DNA of 64,000 bases from Nymphaea colorata (taxonomy: Eukaryota; Streptophyta; Magnoliopsida; Nymphaeales; Nymphaeaceae): NCBI RefSeq assembly GCF_008831285.2, contig NC_045141.1:4543224-4607223 (forward strand), written 5' to 3'. Below are positions 45,395 to 55,560 of the stretch, in pieces; within the stretch, counting starts at the first letter, position 1, and every line of letters starts with the position of its first letter. Made by a program: the position numbers and the translations under genes. The notes beneath the pieces were generated by a model. The model was not told where the DNA came from, did no database searches, and worked only from the letters and a program-made list of their open reading frames with translations.

Positions 45395-46149
45395 GAGTTC
45401 CATAAGTTTTTGGATTCAGGTTCGCTTCGAATTTGACCTCAGAATCGATGACAGATTTGAATCCAAATCACTAATTAGTTATGATTCAAGTATCGTATGT
45501 GACAAAGGATTTGGAGACTACCCAATATCTGACTCGAATCGGCATCCCATAGGAGGCATTTATTTGGCCGTGGATCTGAGATCCCCTCGGATCTCAAATC
45601 TTTTTTCTATATGACCCACTGTTCAAACAAACAGTGGATTCCACGTGAGTGAAAAATGTGGATCTTAAACCCAGGTTTCTCCCTGAAAACTTATGTTTTG
45701 AGGTCGGACAGAAGGAGGTCTTAAATCAAATCTACTGTTTTCACGTAAAGAGATTGGGTCCTCCTTCGAATATCTGCCCCAAAAAATGGACTGGACTCGG
45801 ACATGGATCCAATCACTGGTGAGATCATCCAGTACCAATGATTGGATCATCCATGGTTTAACCTTCAAATCGGGTTCTGTGTAGGAAAAAGAAGGATAAA
45901 GTTCCATATGTACCTCTTCGTCGAGTGGTAGCCACACCAGCTTAACACATCGGATGATGGGACCCATCTCAACTTGGGAGATCTACAAATTCCTCATTCG
46001 TCATGGTGCATGGCGGGTCTTGGTGGAAAGAGGAAAAAATCCAAAGAAAAGGAACAAGGGAGGATACATGAAAATGTTGCTTTGTTAGTGCAATATGGGA
46101 GCCATGAACCGATTTGGGCTGATTCTGATAACACTAACATCGATCATCT
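45395..46149. other. no gene recognised; weak repeat-like sequence
   Basis: 45410-45540 has gaatttgacctcagaatcg-type strings possibly related to the dispersed repeat. 45555-45600 (ggatctgagatcccctcgga) is repetitive in style but has no defined ends. Confidence 0.35.
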
Positions 46150-46455
46150 GATCTTCTGTATTCCGGCAGCAACCCCTATCGCTGGAATTTCTCAGGGTTG
46201 ACTGAATTTCTCTGCTGCGGATGTCAGTGACGAGCCATTGCAGATCCTCACGAATCATCTCCAGAAATCTCCTCTCGGCAGCCCTGTTCTCAGCCTACAG
46301 GTTCAGCTCGACAGCAGGTTCTCTCAACCCTTCACTGAGTCACAAACTCAGGCAGTCATATTTGCTTCTGTTCAAAGGCTATGGTTTCTTCTCTGATTTA
46401 AGACGGCAAAAGAGCTTCTCCAATGGAGGAAAGAGAGAGGAAACAGAATTTGGGG
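46150..46455 (+). mobile_element. Copia leader fragment (D4)
   Basis: Closely matches 25310-25600 and 36270-36580 (ttctctgctgcggatgtcag; ggcagtcatatttgcttctg). No LTR or primer site lies directly before it. Confidence 0.8.
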
Positions 46456-46502
46456 CTGTCGACTGTAATGAGGTGTTTTTTTTTTTTTGGGCGTGCTTTG
46501 AA

Positions 46503-46680
46503 CTATTTCTCTGTTTTCTCTGAGGAGAGCTTGATGGTGATATTCTTAGATCCCTGGATTTTCTGCCCATTGAACGTGTGCATCAAAGCAGAAATTCGTG
46601 AAGCCTGCTCTGTTTGCATCGAACGAACACCACCGAGTTGGGATTCATCGAAGATCTTCATTCACTCCTCTCTATTTCAC
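46503..46680 (-). pseudogene. possible RRM-type RNA-binding protein C-terminal fragment
   Basis: The minus strand reads IFDESQLGGVRSMQTEQASR, then ISALMHTFNGQKIQGSKNIT and IKLSSEKTEK, then a stop at 46503. The ALM-FNGQKI-GS--I-I-LS pattern recalls the last helix and strand of an RRM. The fragment sits between the Copia leader and Copia gag. The assignment is tentative: it is short and may be part of another mobile element. Confidence 0.3.
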
Positions 46681-47080
46681 TCTCGCCCTGCAACTATGGC
46701 TTCTCTATTTCTGAAGGTTAGTTTTTTTCTCTTTCTCGGCATCAAGAGATTTGAGTTTGGAAGTCGTGGAGTCAATACTTGGAGCCGGAAAAGGAGGAGG
46801 AAGACGTCTGCTGCTGCTCAAGGGAGACCTGCTGCTTGGCCTGCTTGCCGAAGGAAAGGGGGAAGTGAACCCTCATCCCCTCATATATCTCTGCCTCCTC
46901 TCCCTCCATGGTCATGTCTCCAGATCGATCTTTGCGCGACGACAGGAAGAGATGCAAGTGATCGTTTTTTGCGGAAGCCCAGCTGACCATTGTCTTCCTT
47001 CTCTAAGAACATAAGAAGGAACTATGGCAGACCAAGAAAAGAATAATGGGACATGAGTAATTCAGAAAATTCTCAGTGAT
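46681..47080. other. no gene recognised
   Basis: Plus-strand frames are open for up to 90-187 codons in two frames at once, but with no motif. Composition is GC-richer than the surroundings. Confidence 0.35.
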
Positions 47081-47084
47081 GACT

Positions 47085-47735
47085 GATTCCTTCTTTTTAC
47101 ATCATTCTGATAACCCGAAAGTGTGTTGGTATCTCAAGCACTTAACAGTGACAATTTTGCCATTTGGAGTAGAGCCATGGTAATGGCCTTGTCAGCGAAA
47201 AATAAATTAGGCTTGGTAATGGATTTATCAAAGAGCCAAAAGAAGGAGATAAGAATCGTGCCTTAAGGGTTAGATGCAATAATATGATTCTTTCATGGAT
47301 TTTAAATTCTATTAGCAAAGAAATTGCTGCTAGTATTGCTTATGCTACTTCTGCTCAAGATGTATGAAAGATTTAAAAAACAGGTTTACTCAGAGTTTAG
47401 CACCAAGAATATATCAACTGCAGTTCTATATGTCGACTTCAACAAGAGACTTTATCATTACTATGTACTACACAAACACTAAGGCGTTATGGGATGAATT
47501 AACTCTTATTCTCCATACCGTCTTGTTCATGTGGTGCTATGAGAATTTACTCAGATCATATTCAAAGAGAAAGAGTAATCCAATTCTTGATGGGGCTAAA
47601 CGACTTATAGGGAGCAATTCGTGGTCAAATTTACTACTTGATCCCTTGCCCAAATTAACAAAGTTTATGCTTTAGTTCTACAGGAAGAAAAACAACGTGA
47701 AGCAAGATTCACGTCGTCACATTCCTCGTAACTAG
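47085..47735 (+). pseudogene. Ty1/Copia gag polyprotein remnant
   Basis: The plus strand in shifting frames reads FFLHHSDNP, VSQALNSDNFAIWSRAMVMA, LSAKNKLG, GFIKEPKEGDKNRALRVRCN, NMILSWILNSISKEIAASIA, KDLKNRFTQSLAPRIYQLQF, YYTNTKALWDELTLI, RERVIQFLMGLNDL and LLDPLP with ALVLQEEKQREARF. These are consecutive blocks of the retroelement gag family (UBN2/gag-like), which assembles the particle. At least four frameshifts and one stop show it is dead. The zinc knuckle and pol are missing after 47735. Confidence 0.9.
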
Positions 47736-48955
47736 TTCAGCTTCCACTGGAACCTGGCCGAGGTCATCCCCTGCAGCCGCCGGATCTTCATTGCCGCCGA
47801 CTTCATTGTCATCGACATCAGTGCTATATAAGACGAAAATGTGCTGGTCTTGAGAGGAGATGGGCCATGCCGTTACGGTGCCAGGGCTCTATCTCTCCCT
47901 CTTTCTTATGTGTGGTACACTCGACAGACTACGTCGTGCTTGGCTGGCAAGACACAGAATTCCCTGCAGGATTTGGTTCACCCAGTGCTCTTGGGATGTT
48001 AGGAGGAGATCCACTATAGTTGAACTGGCAAGCTTCACATGGTTATAGAAATCATAAGCTCATCCAAATGGGACTCAAGAAACCATGGTTATACTCTGAA
48101 AAGAAATAACGGTGATATGTCATTGACCATTTAACCTTCCAAGTCTGAAAGCCGTATTCACTAGAACCTGCAGGTACCTTAGTTAGAACACGTGCTTGAT
48201 GTTTGCCGGTGGAAACATAAAAAATGAGCCACAATAGCTGGGGTGCAGCTAATATTTGTCAATCCCAGGTCAAACTGTAGATTATGAACATAACTATACA
48301 ACTTGCTAGCAGTTCCATTCAGATGATGAGTGAGATTTGATCTGGCAAGCTGTTACCTCTTTTTACAACCCGTTAGTATAAATGAGCTCTTTGAACTTTA
48401 GCTTCCACAAGTTATTTTAGTTTATTTTTTTAGTTTACACAAGAAGAAAATGTAGTCTCCCTTAAACACAAAAAGTGAATATAGTCTGACTCAACAGTTG
48501 GAAATTAGTGGACAATGTGTCATACAGCAAAATAAGTGACCAGAATTTGAAGTTATAAGTTATAAGCACAAGAAGAGTGATGGGATCAATTAGCATGTCA
48601 GCTGTGCAGCTTCTTTGCTGATCATTTGTTTGACGAGTTATGTGTGATTCTATGTCAGCAGTAACACATTATTACTGCCTTACTAATTGCCTTAAAAATT
48701 CCTATAACAAGTGTTCCATGGATCTGGTTCATTTTTTAAGTAGATTCATAGTAGAATAAAAATGGGCCTATATTTGAAAGGATCTGCTTGTGTTCCGCTA
48801 ATTCATTTATTGGACTGTCAATGTGTCCTTGGTAACAACGGAATCAGTTCGAGCCAGGGTCTGGTAGCTTCAACTACCGGGCCAGCTTGGTTGACCATTT
48901 CTCTGCTGCTCTTTATTAAGGTTTGATGTGGAACTAATGGATTTCTTCCTTATAT
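47736..48955. other. no gene recognised
   Basis: A 60-codon minus-strand frame (48052-48234) and others show no family motif. Confidence 0.4.
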
Positions 48956-48959
48956 AGCC

Positions 48960-49920
48960 TCACATCCAAATTTGGATACAACTTTTCTTAATTCGTATCC
49001 AAACTCGAATCTGAGTATATAAGTATCCGTACTGTCAAGAATATATTTTACTTGAATCGATCCATGGTCATTCGTATCCAAACTCGAATGTATTCTAATA
49101 TTTTACATTTTTATTTTTGTATTTGGTGGTGGCCTTTTGGTTTTGCCATAAAAGTTATTCTTAGCAGATTCAAAAGCACCACAACCATGCCCAAGAGATG
49201 GGGATGGCGTCACTGTTATGAACAAAGAAAGTTTTTCTGACAAGTCATTGGGAAAAGAATGAGCCGGGAGCAAAAATAACTAAACAACCCTATTTATTTT
49301 AGAAAAATGAAAAAGAAGTTTATTTTTGTCATTTTTCAAAGAAGAAGATGTCATATCCTTTTAAGCCTGGCGACTACCTCCTTCATGTCTACTCTTACAT
49401 TGGAGAGATATCATCTCTGAATTTAATTCAAGATCTGGTTTCACAATCCGAATCCGAATTTTGAACCGTATCTAGAAGATTTTCAAAAGGTAGCATTGGA
49501 TATGAGTAATTACTTAAAAAAAATTATCTGATCCGTATCCGATCCGATACTTATATATATCAGAATTTGAATCGAATCCAGTCGGATGTTATTTCTTAAT
49601 TCTGAAGACAATCTATTCCTTAATCAGAGATTAATTTTTTTCCCATTTTTTTTTTTTTTTGGAACGGTTCAATTGGACATGTGATCAAGATGGAAAATAA
49701 TTTAAAGTCTATCCATCTTACCAAGTGAATGACGAGGCAGTTCCAATTCTTTTGCTTATTACATGGAAAGGCACGATATCTAGATAAAGGCAGAAAGAGA
49801 AAGAACATATAATTAAGTGACAAATTGTCAATGATTTTGCAAACATTGCCAAAAACAATAAAGGAATACAGACAATCATATGCCAAAAGAAAAGGAAAAA
49901 TGGGGCATCTTTGAAATTAG
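48960..49920. repeat. partial duplicated block E3
   Basis: Matches the central part of E2 (ctcgaatctgagtatataag; ggaacggttcaattggacat; caatcatatgccaaaagaaa) and stops just before the position of exon 3 of the three-exon frame. Contains a kinase fragment (next entry). Confidence 0.85.
49366..49405 (-). pseudogene. LRR-XII kinase tail fragment in block E3
   Basis: The minus strand reads NVRVDMKEVVARLK, matching NERMDMKEVVVGLRR of receptors A and B. It is about 14 codons, bordered by repeats. It is consistent with the same third receptor copy whose earlier segment survives in E2. Confidence 0.65.
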
Positions 49921-49924
49921 AGAA

Positions 49925-50799
49925 AAAGAACTGTCTTTTTGAGCCTTTTCCTTTTTCAAATTTTTTTATCTGTAAAACAATTTCTTTTTTCTATTTAAAC
50001 AGAAACATATTTGTCATTAATCATACTGACACAAAATTTTGGTGACTAAAATACCATGTTTGGTGCAATGTGTTATTGCTTACAAGTATGAACTTGCATT
50101 CCACATCAAATCCCAAATGCCGGGCTTCTTAAAAAAAAAATGTAGCTAGGCCCGAGATGAACCTTTTTTGTAGGTTCTATGTCAAAGTTTCTCCGGTATC
50201 TCAGCCTGACCAAATTTCCTAACTAAAATACGAAATAATGCCCACTCAGAAACCACTATCCTATAAAACACTGTCCTAATAGAGCTCGCTTGTGACTTAC
50301 CCCAGCACATACTACAACCCTTTATGCTGCTGGCTGGCATCAGGTCAGGTGGGATGGTCTGATGCTCAAAAAATCGGACTCTATGCATTCATGAAGGTCT
50401 TCTTATCAGTTTGAGTCTGGCCCATTTAGTTATTGGGCAGAGTCAGACCATCATGCTTCTGTCTGACATGTAGCCGGTTGATGTCAACTTTTATTACTAA
50501 AAGGTTTCCTTTTCTAATATCTTCAAAATCTTCGGCGATACATCACTAGTTTTTAAGAAATGTTTGGGGATGCACCAAAGAGTTTTAAAAGAATCAACGT
50601 AATAAGGAAGCCAAATGTCAGCATTATGGCGAAAAAGATTTTAGAGAGAGAGAAAGAAAAAAAAAACAAAGTGGAGAGGTGGGGTTTAAATGTGTATATT
50701 GAACAGAATCAGGCCTCCAATACCGACTCAGAGTCGGGCCAGCCTAGCCTAGCTAGCAAGTTTGTTTTGTCGGTTGGGGAATCTTTCACCCCAGCACAT
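49925..50799. other. no gene recognised
   Basis: Unassigned, up to the left edge of duplicated block B. ccccagcacata occurs at about 50300 and 50790. Confidence 0.4.
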
Positions 50800-51349
50800 A
50801 CCATCGCGAGGCATGTAGTCTCATTTTTTCTTTCTCTTCTTCCCTCTTGAAATTTCTTATTTAGAGCCAACAGCCATGAGCAACTGAAGTCAAGTCTTGT
50901 TTATTTCATCAACTCAAATAGGCATGATATGTTTTTTCTTTTTCTTTTTTTTTCATTTTATTTTTTACCTTCCATTGAGTGTATGCCTTGTTATATCTCT
51001 ACAAATAGATAATGTGCATGTATGGCCAGTTGATTTTTCTATGATAGATGGATGAACTATGATTGGTGGGATTTTTTTTTTTTTTATATTGTTTTTTGAG
51101 GTTGGGGATTGTCCAAATCAGGAATGCTACAATTAGTTTTGACATCCTTCAAATCCTCATTCCCTTGATAAAATCCTATTGGTCATCCTATTTGAGTCTT
51201 AAGAAGTGATCCACCTTTAAAAGAGTGTCTTCCTAATGGGATTGAAGCACAAGTTCCTCTCTCGCTTCCAAAAAATATTGAAGTTGAAAATTTTCAATAT
51301 GATCTCATAAATTTAAATTTCTATATAAAAAAAAGAGGCTTAAAATATC

Positions 51350-51910
51350 TCATTGTTAGATAATTTTTTCTTCCTTTTTTCTTGCTCTCTCATTTTTTTC
51401 TCTTAGAATCTTTATATCTTTCTTATTATTCCTTAAAATCTATCTTCACAAATTTTCCTTTCTCTATTTCTTTTCTCCCTTAAAAATCTTTACATTTCTC
51501 TCTCTCCCATTTTTTCTTAAAATCTTTTGCTATTCTACTATTTTTTCTCTCTTTATTTATTTTCTTTCTCTTCAAAATCTTTATTCTCTCTCCCTCTCGC
51601 ACTCATTTTCTCTTAAATTCCCTTGTTCTTTACTAGTTTTTTTCTCTTAAAAATATTTATCTCTTCCTCTCTTCTCTCTCTCTTTCACTCTCTCTCTCTC
51701 ATGTTTATCTTAAAATCTCTTGCTCTTCTACTAGTTTTTAACTAAAATCTCCTTCTCTTCTACTAGTTTCTCGCTTATTTCGTTCCACTCACTTATAAAT
51801 TTTTGTTTCTCTCTCTCCCTTATTTTTCTCTTAAAATCTCTTGCTCTTTACTAGTTTTCTCCATCTATATTTTTCTCTCTTAAAAATCTTTATCTCACTC
51901 TCTCTAAGTG
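51350..51910. repeat. pyrimidine-rich degenerate array (copy B)
   Basis: Counterpart of 9780-10330, with the same tactagtttttctc and tcttaaaatctcttgctctt modules. Confidence 0.75.
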
Positions 51911-52832
51911 TCTTGATAAAAGTTTATGCAATACTTTCCTTTAAAAAGATTTTATTTCCTTGCCTCATAAAGTTTTAATTTTTTACCAAATACCACACCA
52001 CATATAGGTTGAAGATAATGTTTGGGTGAATATGAAATGCGTGGAGAATGAACACAACCTGCCTTAAACAAATTTTGGGATGCAAACAACCTGATTTGCA
52101 CAGAAGGCAATGTCAAGCTGGGGAGGGACACATATTGCAATGCTCCACAATACATGAATATAAAGTAGCATCCTTGAACTTCGAACTGTGACCAGCAAAT
52201 AATTTTATGAATGTGCCATCGGCGTGTCATGGGTTTGGCTTCATGCATTTTTGTATGCTTGAAAAGATTAAAGATATTAATTTCTTTGAGACAACACCAA
52301 GCTTCCTTTTAACAATGGTGGATTCAATTCCTAGGAAATAGAATGAAGATTTTCCAAGTTTCACTTTACTTGTAGGGGAGGGGTCTTCTATTTAACTAAC
52401 TGGGTCATTTGGTCCTTTTTTCATTTTAAGTCCATAACACATGGTCCTTTGTTAGAGGGCCATCACATATAGCATGCTCCAATAACACATGATGCTCACA
52501 GCATAAAATTCTCATCCTCCTCTTCATGGGCTCTTCTTTTGATAAAATTGAATTCAGTCCAAACTTACTGGAATTATGTATTTTTGTTCATTCTTCTTGT
52601 TGTGCTTTTTTTGATAGGTTTGAGAAATTGTGCTGAGGATTTATCAAACTCCGGCTATTGAGGTGACCTTACTTAGAATAAGGCACAAACGCAATAATGA
52701 CAAAGTTCCAAGCATCTTACACGTAACTTGCACTGGAAATGTGCGAGTTGTTCTACAAGATTGATCACCCAATGCCTTAGGAATAGAACACACAAGCATA
52801 TTAAGCATATCTTTATTAAATCCTATATGCAA

Positions 52833-53335
52833 CTATAATTGAGCAATGCAAGTGAGAGCTCTCAATGAAGCAATCAAACTACATTTCCACCTCCAACTAT
52901 TTTTGCCAATGGCTGGTGCCCTAGAATTAAATCCCATTGTACCTATGAATATATTTGAATTATCCTTTATCATTCTTATCTTCTGTCGTATCCTTCTCAG
53001 CCCTACAACCACTTCCTTCATGTCCATTCTCTCATTTGGAGACACCCTTGAACATGACAAGCCTATCTCCATGATCATCACCAGCAGTTCATTCATAGCA
53101 GCTGATCTTTCAGTTGGAGTAGTGTCACTTTCGTTAAAATATGGCTGTCAATGACATCTGAAATTGCAACAGGAAATGCTTCAGCACCCATTGCCTCAAG
53201 CTAAATCCCCATCAAACTGTTCTTCAGTAGGCTTTCTTCCTGTAAACACCTCAAGGAGGAGAATTCCGGAGTGTAGACATCAGCTTTGGTTGACACCTTT
53301 CCAGCCATCCCAAATTCTAATTCAACCATCCAACA
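52833..53335 (-). pseudogene. receptor B: kinase exon 2 remnant
   Basis: The last part is open: MNELLVMIMEIGLSCSRVSP, then NERMDMKEVVVGLRRIRQKI, then a tail rich in Asn and Arg. Upstream, EFGMAGKVSTKADVY and EAFPVAISDVIDSH are in other frames, with several 1-base losses between them. Confidence 0.88.
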
Positions 53336-53523
53336 ATATAGACATGATTAGCAAGCATAATATAATTGGCTAACGCTCATCTATGACACAATCGCACTAA
53401 TTGGTTTTGGGCAAGAGGCCTGGAAATTAATGGACTTAAGCAGATGAACCTCCAATCCTGCCTTTCTCTTGTTGTATTCTCATATATACTCTAAAAAGGA
53501 ATACAAGATTATGATTTAGAACT

Positions 53524-53840
53524 AGACATAGTTATCGGCCAGGTACCCAACGGCTACCTCACCAGACCGGACCCAGGTTCGAGCCCGCCCGATAATGTAT
53601 CGGGCCAACCAGGTTAGCCCGACGGGGGTCTGATCCATCCCGATAATTTTAAATATTAATTTTATTTTATTAAATATATATTGTTATTTAAAATATATTT
53701 TATATTCAAAAAATTTATTTTATATTTAAAAATAATTTTTATGGAACTGCACCGGTCCTAGGCTCGGATTTCGGACATCAGGCCGCCCGAACCCAGTTCT
53801 TATCAAGCCGGGCTGGCCTTGCCCAAGTCTATTTTGAACT
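53524..53840. mobile_element. 0.3-kb insertion specific to block B
   Basis: Absent from the same intron position in block A (near 12060). It is flanked by gaact at 53519-53523 and 53836-53840. Arms are GC-rich (cgcccgataatgtatcgggc; gaacccagttcttatcaagc) around an almost pure A/T core (53650-53740). The core and layout match 6500-6790. It is a non-autonomous element with a possible 5-bp duplication; class uncertain. Confidence 0.7.
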
Positions 53841-54465
53841 GACGTCCTATATATATGATATTCAAGTGCTCTTAAAAGAATTCAAACACATATCCAGATT
53901 TTTTCTATGGGGCATGTGAGATTTGTTGACATTCATTAATTGGTTGGCGCAATGATCACAACATAAGGCCTAATTAAACTCATCTTACTTCTAATTCTCT
54001 GTGACCTATCTCAAGGTTCTCTTAAATGGCTCCTAAATCAGTAAATTATTCAATAGTGCCGATTTTAGCCAGTCTTAAACCATTAGTAGAAAGGTATTTA
54101 CGATTACGATTCTTTTATACAAGAAAGAAAAAAAAATATAACTTCTGTTGAAAGAAGAAGATCAATTGAAGATTCTGTCTGTTGAGGACATGCAAATAAC
54201 ACATGTGTACATGAGCATAAAACAATGCAAAGACTAGCATGCAACACCACAAGCCAAACGAACAACAAATGTATTGTCCATGTAAAAGATTTTATCAATG
54301 ACCATACATTATTGAGCTAGGAACACTTGGTGTGTCTTTATGTGTGAACTACCAAATCATGATGATTAGAAGGATCATGGGTGTTTGCATATCATTAATA
54401 TATTTATTGATATTATATTGCAAACCACAAAAGAGTAAATTAGCTAAACCATGTAAGTCAAGACC

Positions 54466-54467
<2 letters not shown>

Positions 54468-54518
<51 letters not shown>
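54468..54518. repeat. (TA)n microsatellite, long
   Basis: About 48 bp of uninterrupted TA in the intron of receptor B. A further (AT)n(AG)n tract is at 54710-54750. Confidence 0.97.
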
Positions 54519-54521
<3 letters not shown>

Positions 54522-55015
54522 AATCAGTGGCTACCATGTTACGATGACTCCTTTTCTTATTTTGTGACCCTAAAAATGGTCTCAATGCTAAAAAGGGTTG
54601 CCAAAACATTGACTATCATCAATGCATTTTTGCAATGTTTTAAACAATACAAAATAAAAAAAAAGGTTAGCCAGCTGATTTAAATATAAATAAATGAATG
54701 ATGAATGAATATATATATATATATAAGAGAGAGAGAGAGAGAGAGAGATGACTAGGACTGGCAAACCACCCACTCTCTCTTTGTCTTTTCATCTCACCTT
54801 ATGACCTCTCCAGCCCCTCCCATGTGATCCCACCTTCTCTTCCACTTTCTCTGTGAGAGCATTATTGAAGAGAAAGAGAATGTGTTCACATGCACACACA
54901 CATATAAGAACTCAAAGCGAGGTCACGTTGACTCAAGAAATGGTTCAGGCAATTTACTCACACTTCGTGAAACACAAAATTTATAAAAAGACAAAAAAAA
55001 TAAGAGATACATACC

Positions 55016-55560
55016 TGGTGCAATGTATCTGTGGTTCCCAGAGTGGCTGTAAGAGTAGAATAATTCTGACAACTAGAATCTTTGCAATGCCAAAATCGCT
55101 GACGTATGTTGTCATGTTCTCATCTAGAAGCACATTACTTGGCTTCAGATCACAATGAACTTAGTCTCCGAGTAACCATGGTGAAGATATTCTAGAGCAC
55201 AAGCCACATCTATCATGATATCCATCTCTGAACGAGATTCAAGTGATGGCCATCTGAATGTAGATAGACTTCTAGGCCCCCAAGGGGCATGTATTGGGGA
55301 ACTAAAGCCTTGAAATCTCTACTAGACAAGAATAATGACTTTAACGAGATTTCAGTGCCTGATTTGGTGCATGACAGTGCACTCGATGTCAAAACTTTTA
55401 GATGCCCCTCAAATAACAAATTAAGGACCTTAACAGCCACTGTCGTTCCATCTCTAGAATTCCTTTGTACACTGAACCAAAGCTTCCATTCCCAAGAAAT
55501 TTGCATTACTGAAGTTGCTTGTTGCATGCACTAACTCTCTGTGAGAAATCACGGGAAGTG
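55016..55560 (-). pseudogene. receptor B: kinase exon 1 remnant
   Basis: DGTTVAVKVLNLLFEG and DFKALVPQYMPLGGLEVYLH are open but in one frame only in part. The G-loop region reads NSEVW-like because of a shift. The donor at its end, ccag followed by gtatgt, is intact, unlike in copy A. Confidence 0.85.

Noticed and set aside
46423-46986. 187-codon plus-strand frame, longest unassigned one
   Set aside because: It begins in the Copia leader and crosses the RRM-like antisense fragment. Two frames are open over the same GC-richer DNA, and no domain is visible.
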